Shown one piece after another: positions 50,974-59,213 of a DNA stretch of 64,000 nucleotides. Below the pieces are notes generated by a model. That model was not told where the DNA came from and did not search any database. It worked only from the letters and a program-made list of their open reading frames with translations. How positions within the stretch are numbered: position 1 is the first letter of the stretch; each line of letters starts with the position of its first letter. The DNA comes from Pelagimonas sp017744045 (GTDB lineage: Bacteria; Pseudomonadota; Alphaproteobacteria; Rhodobacterales; Rhodobacteraceae): NCBI RefSeq assembly GCF_017744045.1, contig NZ_JAGHRD010000008.1; one strand, given 5' to 3'. Made by a program: the position numbers and the translations under genes.

Positions 50974-51813
50974 ATGGGTGAGATTGAACTTGACGCGCTG
51001 GCGCCCTGGATGGGACGCACCGAGACTAAGGAAGATGTTCTGACGCAGGGGCTGATCGACAAATTCCGCGCCACGCTCGGTCCGCATCTTTGGGACGGAG
51101 CGGGCGATGTCCCGCTGGGAATTCATTGGTGCATTGCCCTTGATACCGTGCCAGCTGCCGCCCTTTCAGCAGACGGCCATGCCGCGAGGGGTGGATTTCT
51201 GCCCCCTGTTCCGCTGCCCGCCCGCATGTGGGCGGGCGGCGATGTTACGCATATCGCGCCGCTGACAATCGGCGAAACCATCACCCGACACTCTTCGATC
51301 AGGGATGTTGTGGCCAAGCAGGGCCGTAGTGGACCATTGGTCTTTGTGACCGTCGAACATGAGTATCTGAGTGGCAACCGGCTTTGTATCCGGGAGCAGC
51401 AATCGATCGTTTATCGTGAGATTTCCACCCCCCGCACGGGCGAGAGCGCAGCTGACGCGGGTGACCCCACCACGCTTAGATCGACGCTGACACCGGATCC
51501 TGTTCTTCTGTTTCGCTATTCGGCGCTGACGTTCAATGCCCATCGCATTCACTATGACCACATCTACGCCACCGAAACCGAAGCCTATTCCGGACTTGTT
51601 GTGCATGGCCCATTGCAGGCCACGCTGCTTCTGAATCTGGCGGCGGATGCGTTGAAAACATCGCCCTACCGGTTTTCGTTCCGAGGACTCGCGCCGCTCA
51701 CCCTGCCCTGCGAATTGCAACTGCACAATGAAGGGACCGGCGCCTCCGGGACAGTCTGGTGTCAGGATGAAAACGGTCTTCGAAGCTTTTCCGCAGAGTA
51801 CGCGGCTGTCTGA
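50974..51813 (+). CDS. HTD2/mesaconyl-CoA-hydratase-like double hotdog dehydratase
   Basis: A 279-residue protein of the FAS1-like dehydratase/HTD2 type. The N-terminal half begins WMGRTETKEDVLTQGLIDKF and holds MWAGGDVTHIAPLTIGETITR; the C-terminal half has LLFRYSALTFNAHRIHYDHIYATETE and GLVVHGPLQATLLLNLAAD, where Asn-His and His-Asp are catalytic in MaoC-like enzymes. Family members hydrate itaconyl-CoA, mesaconyl-C4-CoA and related branched dicarboxyl-CoAs. That fits the carboxylase and lyase in the same operon. It is the last gene of the operon; the ATG at 50974 is 11 bases after the dehydrogenase stop. Confidence 0.83.
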   Translation: MGEIELDALAPWMGRTETKEDVLTQGLIDKFRATLGPHLWDGAGDVPLGIHWCIALDTVPAAALSADGHAARGGFLPPVPLPARMWAGGDVTHIAPLTIGETITRHSSIRDVVAKQGRSGPLVFVTVEHEYLSGNRLCIREQQSIVYREISTPRTGESAADAGDPTTLRSTLTPDPVLLFRYSALTFNAHRIHYDHIYATETEAYSGLVVHGPLQATLLLNLAADALKTSPYRFSFRGLAPLTLPCELQLHNEGTGASGTVWCQDENGLRSFSAEYAAV

Positions 51814-51855
51814 TCGGTTTTCTGCCGTTGCGGATTCAGTTGTTGATCAAATTTC

Positions 51856-51869
51856 TAACACCCGATAGG
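51856..51869. promoter_or_regulatory. Degenerate TetR-type operator, site h (CTAAC ACCC GATAG)
   Basis: One full half-site and one with a single mismatch, at the correct four-base spacing, lie just after the long operon and before the IS remnant. No gene starts next to it, so it is probably the remains of a promoter removed by rearrangement. Confidence 0.35.
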
Positions 51870-52008
51870 CCGCGCAGAGAGACTTGGCAATTAGGCTCAG
51901 GACTTCGGTAACGGGTATCCTCCGGCCAAGCGAATTCGCTCAAGAAGCCGGATCCCGCGGGCGGGTTGCTTTGGTGCAGGCACTTCGATTGCCTCGTCGT
52001 GGCTCGCG

Positions 52009-52173
52009 TTCGAGATCCTTTGGCAGGCTGCCCAGCAGGGCCGCCGCACCGGTATAGTCGCTGACCTGGCCTGCAATCATGACGAACCGCATCGGGCGGC
52101 AATCGGCGTCAGTGACGGCGTGCAGCTTGGTGTTTATGCCGCCCTTGGTCCAGCCGATCAGACGGCCTATCGT
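52009..52173 (-). mobile_element. IS5-like transposase fragment
   Basis: The minus strand reads IGWTKGGINTKLHAVTDADC, RPMRFVMIAGQVSDYTGAAA and LLGSLPKDLE, the well-conserved start of the second part of an IS5/IS1182-group DDE transposase. The frame is broken on both sides and no inverted repeats could be identified, so it is a remnant. The whole gap 51814-52519 (about 700 bases) holds no intact gene. A 28-codon plus-strand frame from a GTG at 52365 to 52448 has a plausible ribosome site but no recognised family. Confidence 0.75.
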
Positions 52174-52455
52174 AAGCGATGTCGCCACCCCACTTTGGCC
52201 GTAAAGGCGGTCATTGCGAGTTGATACGCATTCGAAAGCAAGGAGTGCATTTCGCAATGTCCGCAAAGAACTCTTTTTCTCACAGCGCTCGATGTTGAGG
52301 CCTTTGCCTCCCCTCGTCCAAGGCCTGGCGTGACATCTGGGGCAGCGGTTAGGGGGTCGGAGCGGTGAAGGAGGTGATGACCACGGCGGACTACGTCGAC
52401 CGTCTCGACCGGGAATACCAGGCCGCCAAAGATGCGCTCTGTTCCTGACGAAAGA

Positions 52456-52479
52456 GGGCGGCCAGTTGCCCGGCCGCCC
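52456..52479 (-). terminator. Hairpin terminator for the leftward operon
   Basis: GGGCGGCC and GGCCGCCC form a perfect 8-bp stem with an 8-base loop, about 40 bases past the stop of the PaaK-like gene; on the minus strand a TCTTTC tract follows. Confidence 0.7.
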
Positions 52480-52519
52480 ATCTGTTTCTGCGGTTGTCGC
52501 GAATGATCGAGACCCGATC

Positions 52520-53716
52520 TTAGCGGTCCTTTTGGTTGACGATCAGTTCTGCATTTTCGGGTAGTTCCGAAACGATGCTCACCTCGTCGGCGCGAATTCG
52601 CGCATGCAGTTTGAAGGTATCAGCGGCGGCTGCTTCTGCGGCGGAAGCGTCGGCACCGTCTTCCAGCACAAGCGAGAGGCGGATCATGTCGCGATCGTTC
52701 TCGCGCGTTACCACGGCCTGCGCGGCCTTTGCGCCCGGCGTGCCGATGACAACTTCTTCGACCACGCGCGGATAAACGAAAATCTCGCGCACTTTGACCG
52801 CTGCCCCGACCCGTCCCTGCAATGCTGAAATCCGGCTGACGGTGCCATCCGCGTTGCTTTCCAGGGCAAAGGCGCTGTCGCCGGTGCCGAACCGGATCAT
52901 CGGCCAGGTGGCATCGCGCGCGGTCACGACAACCTCGCCAGGTTCGCCATGAGCGACCTGTTCGCCGCTGACCGGATCGCAGATCTGCACCACGCGGTCG
53001 GGATGAACCAGGTAGCCTTCGCCGCCATCCTCATAGGCGACAAGGCCCAGATCGGCGGTGGCATAGGCGGCCCAGGTGGACACGCCGTATTCGGCCTCGA
53101 TCCGGCGGCGCTTGGCCATCCAGTCGCCCATCTCACCGCCGAGGAAGGCTGTCTTCACCTTCCATGCGTCGCGGCCATAGGTTTCGATCACCTTGTCCGC
53201 CAGCGTCAGGAAAAACGCGGTCGAAGCGCAGATCGAAGTCACGCCGGTTTCGGCGATGATCTGTGCCTGAAGCTCCGTATTGCCGACGCCTCCGGGGATC
53301 ACCGTGGCGCCTGCGGCCTGTGCCGCTTCGTCGAACAAAAGCCCCGCGGGCACCAGATGATACATCCAGGTGTTCAGGATGATATCCCCCGGCCCCACGC
53401 CTGCCGCCTTGAACAGCCGGTCAAGGCCGTGGCCGCCACCGTCCGAAAGGGCCGGTTCGAAAATCGGGCCGGGGGACACGTAGATCCGCCCGACATCCTT
53501 CAGATCCGAGGCCAGGAACCCGCCAAAGGGCGGGTTCTCGCGCTGGATCTTCAGAAGCTCTTCTTTTTTCATCACTGGAAGACGCGAGAGGTCCGCCACC
53601 GATGTGACAGCTGCCGGATCGAATCCGGCAGCCGTAAATCGCGATTTCAGGCCAGGAGCTTTTTCGGCCGCAGCGGCATAGGCTTGAGCTATATCTTTGT
53701 AGATATCATCAGACAT
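52520..53716 (-). CDS. PaaK-family protein lacking the ATP-binding P-loop
   Basis: A 398-residue member of the phenylacetate-CoA ligase family by overall layout (LSRLPVMKKEELLKIQRENP, FLGGEMGDWMAKRRRIEAEYG, TADLGLVAYEDGGEGYLVHP, WPMIRFGTGDSAFAL, GRVGAAVKVREIFVYPRVVEEV). Where the active paralogue at 42110-43501 has SSGTTGSP it has IYVSPGPIFEPALSDGG, so the Ser/Thr/Gly-rich AMP-forming loop is missing. It is also about 60 residues shorter. It may transfer or bind CoA esters or have another adenylating mode. The ATG at 53716 is best spaced from GAGGAGG. It is the last gene of the leftward operon. Confidence 0.82.
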   Translation of the reverse strand: MSDDIYKDIAQAYAAAAEKAPGLKSRFTAAGFDPAAVTSVADLSRLPVMKKEELLKIQRENPPFGGFLASDLKDVGRIYVSPGPIFEPALSDGGGHGLDRLFKAAGVGPGDIILNTWMYHLVPAGLLFDEAAQAAGATVIPGGVGNTELQAQIIAETGVTSICASTAFFLTLADKVIETYGRDAWKVKTAFLGGEMGDWMAKRRRIEAEYGVSTWAAYATADLGLVAYEDGGEGYLVHPDRVVQICDPVSGEQVAHGEPGEVVVTARDATWPMIRFGTGDSAFALESNADGTVSRISALQGRVGAAVKVREIFVYPRVVEEVVIGTPGAKAAQAVVTRENDRDMIRLSLVLEDGADASAAEAAAADTFKLHARIRADEVSIVSELPENAELIVNQKDR

Positions 53717-53743
53717 TTCCATGCCTCCTCGTCCAATCGGGCG

Positions 53744-54553
53744 TTAAAGCGGGCAGTCCTTACGGAAGTTCGGCGCGCGCTTCTCGCGGTGCGACAACAC
53801 ACCTTCCTTGACGTCCTCGCTCATGAAGCCAAGCATCTCCAGCGCGGTCGACGCATCAAAGATCGGCCCGGCCTGGCGCAGCCAGTTGTTCAGCGAATAC
53901 TTGGTCCAGCGAATCGCGCTTTGCGAGCCGTTGGCCAGTTCGACGGCTGTATCCAGCGCGATCTGCTGCAGCTCGTCATCCTCGACGCACATTGATACCA
54001 GACCGATACGCTCGGCCTCTTCGCCCGACACCGGCTTGCAGGTCATCAGATAGTATTTCGCCTTGGCCATCGAGGTCAGCAGCGGCCAGATAATCGCCGC
54101 GACGTCACCGGCGGCAACACCAAGGCGGGGATGACCATCGACAATCTTGGCCCTCTTTCCGGCGATCGAGATGTCGGCCAGGATGGCAACCACAAGGCCT
54201 GCGCCGGCCGCAGGGCCATTGATCGCGGAAATGATCGGCTTGTTGCAGTTGATGATGTTATAGACGAGATCCTTGGCTTCTTTCCACGTCTTCATGATCT
54301 CGTGCGAATTGCCAATCATGTTTTCGATCAGGCTGAAATCACCCCCGGCGGAAAATGCCTTGCCCGCACCGGTCACGATGACCGAATTGATGTCTGGGTC
54401 ACGGTCGATATCGATCCACATGTCCGTCATCTGGGTGTGGGTTTCGGCATCGACCGAGTTGAATGTCTCGGGCCGGTCGAACGTGATGCGCAGGACGCGA
54501 TCCGCCGGGTAGTCAAATTTCAGTTTATCGTATTTTGCATAACGATCCGACAT
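53744..54553 (-). CDS. Crotonase-family protein with atypical active site
   Basis: A 269-residue crotonase. TGAGKAFSAGGDFSLIENM gives the first oxyanion element, but the second reads NGPAAGAGLVVAILADISIA, so the first catalytic Glu is replaced by Val, and the other region has DGHPRLGVAAGDVAAIIWP with Asp. Hydratase chemistry is therefore doubtful; hydrolase, isomerase or retro-Claisen activity is possible. The ATG at 54553 is chosen because the longer upstream frame overlaps the neighbouring gene. It lies between the heteromeric dehydrogenase and the PaaK-like gene. Confidence 0.8.
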   Translation of the reverse strand: MSDRYAKYDKLKFDYPADRVLRITFDRPETFNSVDAETHTQMTDMWIDIDRDPDINSVIVTGAGKAFSAGGDFSLIENMIGNSHEIMKTWKEAKDLVYNIINCNKPIISAINGPAAGAGLVVAILADISIAGKRAKIVDGHPRLGVAAGDVAAIIWPLLTSMAKAKYYLMTCKPVSGEEAERIGLVSMCVEDDELQQIALDTAVELANGSQSAIRWTKYSLNNWLRQAGPIFDASTALEMLGFMSEDVKEGVLSHREKRAPNFRKDCPL

Positions 54554-54581
54554 GGTTCTATTTCCTCCGTGGGGTATTGAG

Positions 54582-55733
54582 TCAGCCAGGCAGTCCCAGG
54601 ACGGCCTTGGACAGGATGTTTCTTTGGATTTCGTTCGATCCACCGTAGATCGTGGTAGGTCTGGCCTTGTAGAAACTCGCCAGAACATCGACACTTACGT
54701 TGCCGACCTGAAGCGGCCCGATGGAGCCGCCATCGGGACCGGCTGCTTCGATCATCAGTTCGGTGATGCGCTGGAAGCATTCAGTCACCCAAATCTTCAG
54801 CATGGACACATCCGCACCGAGCGTTTCGCCACGTTTGAGCTGATCTGCAAAACGGGCATAAAGCGCGGCATGATCTTCCACATCCAGTGCCGCCTGGGCA
54901 AAGCGGTCACGGAACACCGGATCGTCAAACGCGCCACGGCCACGGGCAAAGCTTTCAAGCTGTCCCAGAGCGTTCTGGGCCAGACTTGGCGAACCGATGA
55001 AAATGCGTTCGAAGCTCAAGAGCGCCTTGGCCATCGTCCAACCCTTGTTCAGCTCGCCCACGAGGTTCTCGCGGGGCGTCCGTGCATTGTCAAAGAAGAC
55101 CTCGCAAAACTCGGTCTCGCCCGACAGGGTCGTGATGGTGCGTACATCGACTCCGGGCTGATCCATCGGAGCGAGCAGGAAACTGATGCCTTGTTGTTTC
55201 TTGGGCGCATCCGGATCGGTGCGCACCAGCATGAAAATATGCGTGGCGTCATGCGCCATCGTGGTCCAGATCTTCTGTCCGTTGATGACAAAGTCGTCCC
55301 CGTCAATCTCTGCGCGTGTGCGCAGGTTCGCCAGATCGGACCCGGCGCCGGGTTCCGAGTATCCCTGGCACCAGATGTCTTCGCAACTCAGGATACGCGG
55401 CAGCCAGTAGTCTTTTTGTTCCTGGGTGCCGAATTTGATGATCAGGGGACCGACCATCTGCACGCCCATGTCGCGACCGCGATTGACTCCCCAGCGCTGC
55501 TGCTCTTCATAAAAGATCAGCAGCTTAGCAGCGTTTAGGCCCATACCGCCGAATTCAGCGGGCCAAGCTGGCGCAACCCAGCCCTTGGCGTGAAGCTTGC
55601 GGTGCCAATGTTCGATCTCGGCGAACTTCGGGCGGTGCGGCAGATGACGCAGCTCCTCGGGATATTCCGCTTCGAAGAACTGGCGCACTTCTTTGCGGAA
55701 CTCTGCATCGGTCATAGCGTTCCAGTCGGTCAT
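54582..55733 (-). CDS. Heteromeric acyl-CoA dehydrogenase, catalytic-type subunit (steroid ACAD-like)
   Basis: A 383-residue subunit: PAWPAEFGGMGLNAAKLLIFYEEQQRWG, GYSEPGAGSDLANLRTRAE, QKIWTTMAHDATHIFMLVRT, FDNARTPRENLVGELNKGW, and the end ARPTTIYGGSNEIQRNILSKAVLGLPG. This pattern is that of the alpha subunits of alpha2beta2 dehydrogenases for steroid side chains in actinobacteria and steroid-degrading proteobacteria. The ATG at 55733 overlaps the stop of the partner gene. It would desaturate a bulky, often ring-attached acyl-CoA. Confidence 0.85.
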   Translation of the reverse strand: MTDWNAMTDAEFRKEVRQFFEAEYPEELRHLPHRPKFAEIEHWHRKLHAKGWVAPAWPAEFGGMGLNAAKLLIFYEEQQRWGVNRGRDMGVQMVGPLIIKFGTQEQKDYWLPRILSCEDIWCQGYSEPGAGSDLANLRTRAEIDGDDFVINGQKIWTTMAHDATHIFMLVRTDPDAPKKQQGISFLLAPMDQPGVDVRTITTLSGETEFCEVFFDNARTPRENLVGELNKGWTMAKALLSFERIFIGSPSLAQNALGQLESFARGRGAFDDPVFRDRFAQAALDVEDHAALYARFADQLKRGETLGADVSMLKIWVTECFQRITELMIEAAGPDGGSIGPLQVGNVSVDVLASFYKARPTTIYGGSNEIQRNILSKAVLGLPG

Positions 55734-56854
55734 TGTGCTGCCCCCTCTGCTTCGCGTGCCTCGAACCATATCCGCCTGTGATAGGCATCGTCGCCCAACC
55801 AGGCCGACAGCACCAGCGCCCGGTTCAGGTAGAGCCCAATATCGAACTCATCCGTGTACCCGACGGCCCCGTGCAGCTGGATGGCGTCGCGGGTGATTTT
55901 CTTGGCGGCCGTGACGGCGCGCGCTTTGGCGCGGCTGGCAATCGGGGCCCGAACCTTCGGATCGGTTTCGCTGTCCATCTGCGCAAGCGCCTCCCGCACT
56001 CCGGCCTGCGCGACCTCGCACATCACGTTGAGGTCGACGGCACGGTGCTGGATGACCTGGAATGATCCGATCGGCTTGTCGAACTGCTCCCGCGTCTTGA
56101 TGTAGTCGAGCGTGATCTCGAAGGCGCGCTCGCTCAGGCCGACAAGCTCGGCCGCGGCAAGCGCCGTTGCATCGGCGACAGCCTCGGCCAGTGCAGTGAG
56201 AACCGCACCGCTGCTGGCCAATTCCGCGGCCGGAGTTCCCGAAAACGAAAGCTCGCCCAGAGAGCTGCCATCCGCCTGCGTCCGCTTGTCGATGACAAGC
56301 CCCTGCGCGTCTGCCTCAGCCAGAACCAGAACCGGACCATCATCCTGTTCGGCCACGACAAGGAACCCGTGCGAACCGATCGCACCGACGACCCAGGCCT
56401 TGCCACCGGTCAGCTTTCCGTCCGCGTATCGGCAGGTCGCATCGGCAGGCGCCCCGTCGGGGCCGCGTTCCTGCCAGGCAACCGCCAATGAAATTTCGCC
56501 GCCGATGAGCTGTGCCATCTTCGGATGATCAGGACAAAGGCGGCGCAGAAGGCCGAGGCTCAGACCGATCGTCGACACGACCGGTTCCGGGGCAATCACG
56601 CGGCCGACTTCCTCGGCGATGACACCCCCGGCGGCTAGGCCCATGCCAAGCCCGCCCTGATCTTCGGGCACCGCCACGCCGAAAACACCGGCCTCGGCGA
56701 GTTCCCGGACCATCTCCGCATCGAAACCGCCTCCGGCATCACGAAGTTTTCGGGCTCTGTCACTTCCGCCCGCCCGTTCAAACAACGTGCGCGCGCTCTC
56801 GCGCAAAAGGCGAAGGTCTTCTTGTTCGCTGGAAAGGATATCAGTCTGTGTCAT
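55730..56854 (-). CDS. Heteromeric acyl-CoA dehydrogenase, partner subunit
   Basis: A 374-residue dehydrogenase-fold protein with weak conservation in the FAD/substrate loop (AVAWQERGPDGAPADATCRY in place of TEPGAGSD) but a normal C-terminal half (YIKTREQFDKPIGSFQVIQHRAVDLNVM, HGAVGYTDEFDIGLYLNRALVL). Such divergent subunits form alpha2beta2 enzymes in which each subunit supplies part of the active site. It is coupled to the alpha subunit by a four-base overlap, and to the MaoC-like gene upstream by a 14-base overlap. Confidence 0.85.
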   Translation of the reverse strand: MTQTDILSSEQEDLRLLRESARTLFERAGGSDRARKLRDAGGGFDAEMVRELAEAGVFGVAVPEDQGGLGMGLAAGGVIAEEVGRVIAPEPVVSTIGLSLGLLRRLCPDHPKMAQLIGGEISLAVAWQERGPDGAPADATCRYADGKLTGGKAWVVGAIGSHGFLVVAEQDDGPVLVLAEADAQGLVIDKRTQADGSSLGELSFSGTPAAELASSGAVLTALAEAVADATALAAAELVGLSERAFEITLDYIKTREQFDKPIGSFQVIQHRAVDLNVMCEVAQAGVREALAQMDSETDPKVRAPIASRAKARAVTAAKKITRDAIQLHGAVGYTDEFDIGLYLNRALVLSAWLGDDAYHRRIWFEAREAEGAAQ

Positions 56855-57290
56855 TTTGTTTTCGCTGGATCATCACGGGGGTGTCGGTCGAAAAAACGAC
56901 CTCGCCCGCAGGGTTTTTGGCGCTGAGCGTATAGTGCAAAACACCTCTGTCGGGCTTGCTTTTTGACGGCGTGACCGCGTTGACCGTCAGTTCGACATCA
57001 AGGGGTTCGTTCGGGCGCACCGGCCGCAGCCAGCGCAGATTGTCAAAGCCCATGCCACCGATATTGGCGACATCGACCATCATTTCAGACATGACCGGCC
57101 TGAACACTTCCAGCATCGTCTGAAAGCCCGAGGCGATCAGGCTGCCATGTATGGCGGTTGCATAGTCTTCGTCGGTGTGCAGCCGCTGCGGATCCCATTC
57201 CTTGGCAAACGACTTTATTGAATCCGCGCTCATCGGAGCGCTGCGAAAGCGATAGACTTGGCCCGGCGAGAAGTCTTCCAGATACCTCAA
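56841..57290 (-). CDS. MaoC-like single-hotdog hydratase
   Basis: A 149-residue hotdog protein: FSPGQVYRFRSAPMSADSIKSFAKEWDPQRLHTDEDYA carries the Asp-x4-His hydratase motif (WDPQRLHTD), followed by GSLIASGFQTMLEVFRPVMSEM. It would hydrate an enoyl-CoA, probably as a dimer. In steroid side-chain clusters a MaoC protein lies beside a heteromeric dehydrogenase in just this way. It overlaps both neighbours (transglutaminase-like upstream, dehydrogenase downstream). Confidence 0.87.
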   Translation of the reverse strand: MRYLEDFSPGQVYRFRSAPMSADSIKSFAKEWDPQRLHTDEDYATAIHGSLIASGFQTMLEVFRPVMSEMMVDVANIGGMGFDNLRWLRPVRPNEPLDVELTVNAVTPSKSKPDRGVLHYTLSAKNPAGEVVFSTDTPVMIQRKQNDTD

Positions 57291-58006
57291 GAGGCACCCT
57301 CCTTTGCGAAACCGTCATCGTATCCGCTCGCATCCTTGGATATCCGGATGCGGTTGAATTCTTCCAGCTTCGGATAGGTTTCCTTGAACGCCACCAGGAA
57401 CTCACCCATCGGCGCGTCGAAATAGAGACCACGGTCGTTTACATATTCCATGTGTCGGTGATTCTGTTCGTCGAACTCATGAAAGAGCGCGTCGTTATAG
57501 CCGTCGAAGACCAGGGGTTTGACCCCGAATCTTTCACACAGTTCCATGTTGAATGCAGGTGTCACCTTGTAGGCCTCATTCCCCAACCACAACTGAACAT
57601 AGCCGTGGTAGATAAAGAGATCGGTCCCCATCAACTCCTGCAACTTGGGTGTATTCAGGTGGTTGCGCACATCCGCGAACCCCAGAGCGGCGGGGATACC
57701 CACAGAACGCAAACAAGCCGCCAGAAGAATTGCCTTGGGAACGCAAAACGCCGCTTCCGCGCCAGCGATACGGCTGGCACGGTAAGAGTCCTCATCCAGC
57801 GCAAAACAATAAGGATCATAGCGAATATCGTCGCGCACCGCTTCGAACAGGCGGATCGCCTTGTCTCGAGTGGTTGCGTCCACAGGAAGATCACGCAAAG
57901 CCGATGTCACGAAACCTTGCACTTCCAGGCTATCGCTTTCCACAAAGCGCGATGGCATGACATAACGCTCAGCTTCAGTCGGCAGGTCATCGTCAGGCTT
58001 GTCCAT
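57287..58006 (-). CDS. Transglutaminase-like fold protein, first gene of the operon
   Basis: A 239-residue protein with the papain/transglutaminase-like core: AAFCVPKAILLAACLRSVGIPAALGFADV (Cys88 as nucleophile) and HGYVQLWLGNEAYKVTPAFN (His134). The usual Asp after the His strand appears to be Thr149. There is no signal peptide, so it is cytosolic. It heads a leftward operon of MaoC hydratase, dehydrogenases, crotonase and PaaK-like protein, directly behind operator site f, and overlaps the next gene by four bases. A Cys-His enzyme could hydrolyse or transfer an acyl thioester or amide, but no such role is established to my knowledge. The fold is well supported, the function open. Confidence 0.8.
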   Translation of the reverse strand: MDKPDDDLPTEAERYVMPSRFVESDSLEVQGFVTSALRDLPVDATTRDKAIRLFEAVRDDIRYDPYCFALDEDSYRASRIAGAEAAFCVPKAILLAACLRSVGIPAALGFADVRNHLNTPKLQELMGTDLFIYHGYVQLWLGNEAYKVTPAFNMELCERFGVKPLVFDGYNDALFHEFDEQNHRHMEYVNDRGLYFDAPMGEFLVAFKETYPKLEEFNRIRISKDASGYDDGFAKEGAS

Positions 58007-58019
58007 TGGCCCCCCTTTT

Positions 58020-58033
58020 CTAACAAATGTTAG
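58020..58033. promoter_or_regulatory. TetR-type operator, site f (CTAAC AAAT GTTAG)
   Basis: A perfect palindrome 13 bases upstream of the transglutaminase-like gene. On the minus strand TTGAAT and TAGAAA flank it with an 18-base spacer, a plausible promoter for the leftward operon ending at 52520. Confidence 0.75.
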
Positions 58034-58066
58034 ATTACCGATTCAAATCCTGCCCGTCAACGGGAT

Positions 58067-59203
58067 TTACTCTGTCTTTGGTTGGTCCACGCCATAACGC
58101 GTATTGTCTTCGCCCAGAGTGGCTGCAACTCCGACCGAATTTCCCGAAGAACGGAACTCCGGCGCAATTGGCAGCGGCAAAGCAGGCGCGTCCCGGCCGG
58201 AGATTTTTACTGTCCGCCCGAACACGTCACGCGCTTTGAAATGCGGGTCATGTGCCGCCTCGGCGGGCGTTTTCACGACCGAACAGCAGCAATCGGCCGC
58301 AGCCAGCAAAGGCTCCCAATGGGTCGAGGGATGTTCCCTCAGACGACGTGCAACCTCCGCGGCACAGGCATTTGGATCGGACCAGTCATCGCGAAGGGCC
58401 ACCGGCAAACCAATGACATCGCAGAACGACTGCCAGAACTTTTCTTCCAACGCGCCGACGGCGATCTGACGCCCGTCCGCAGCCGAATAAAGCCGATACC
58501 GGGCCAGGCCACCCGTCAGACGGCTGCCACCGCTTTCGATGTTCTGCCCGGCAATCACACCTTCGGCATGTGCCCAATAGGCAAAGGCGAACGCCCCCTC
58601 GGCCATTGCGATATCCAGATGCGTTCCCTGCCCGCTTGCCTGCCGCGCAATCAGCGCCAGCAGGATATTCATCACCGCAGGATAGGTTCCGCCTCCGATA
58701 TCGGCGACCAGCCCGAACGGGGCAGTTGGCTGGTCATCCGGTCCGCGACTGAGCGACAGGATACCCGCATCACCGACGTAGTTGAGGTCGTGGCCAGCGG
58801 AGCTGGCCTTTGGTCCGGTCTGGCCATAGCCGGTGATCGAACAATAGATGAGACCGGGATTGATCTTTCGCACCGCTTCATAACCAAGCCCCAGCCGGTC
58901 CATCACTCCGGGACGGAACTGCTCTACCAGAACATCGGCCCTCTCGATCAAGGGGCGCAGACGTTCCACTGCGCCCCTTGACTTGAGGTCGATGGCCACC
59001 GATCGCTTGTCGTGGTTCAACACGGCAAATCCGATGCTCTCTCCGTCGATCTTGGGCTCGGTTTGGCGCGCGTCCTCGCCGACTCCGGGACGCTCGAACT
59101 TGATCACTTCGGCGCCGACCTCGGACAACATGAGCGTCGCCATCGGACCGGGAAGAAGTGTGCTGAAATCCAGCACCAGGATATCCTTGAGCGGTTGAGC
59201 CAT
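58067..59203 (-). CDS. CaiB/BaiF-family protein, alpha-methylacyl-CoA racemase-like
   Basis: A 378-residue family III CoA-transferase-fold protein: VLDFSTLLPGPMATLMLSEVGAEVIKFERP, FAVLNHDKRSVAIDLKS, CSITGYGQTGPKASSAGHDLNYVGDAGILSL. The sequence AGHDLNY matches the GHDINY of alpha-methylacyl-CoA racemases, whose Asp and an upstream His are catalytic, so racemisation of a 2-methylacyl-CoA is more likely than CoA transfer. That would be needed for isoprenoid chains. The ATG at 59203 is better spaced from GAGG than 59209. It is the last gene of the DUF35 operon. Confidence 0.84.
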   Translation of the reverse strand: MAQPLKDILVLDFSTLLPGPMATLMLSEVGAEVIKFERPGVGEDARQTEPKIDGESIGFAVLNHDKRSVAIDLKSRGAVERLRPLIERADVLVEQFRPGVMDRLGLGYEAVRKINPGLIYCSITGYGQTGPKASSAGHDLNYVGDAGILSLSRGPDDQPTAPFGLVADIGGGTYPAVMNILLALIARQASGQGTHLDIAMAEGAFAFAYWAHAEGVIAGQNIESGGSRLTGGLARYRLYSAADGRQIAVGALEEKFWQSFCDVIGLPVALRDDWSDPNACAAEVARRLREHPSTHWEPLLAAADCCCSVVKTPAEAAHDPHFKARDVFGRTVKISGRDAPALPLPIAPEFRSSGNSVGVAATLGEDNTRYGVDQPKTE

Positions 59204-59213
59204 CTTCATTGCC

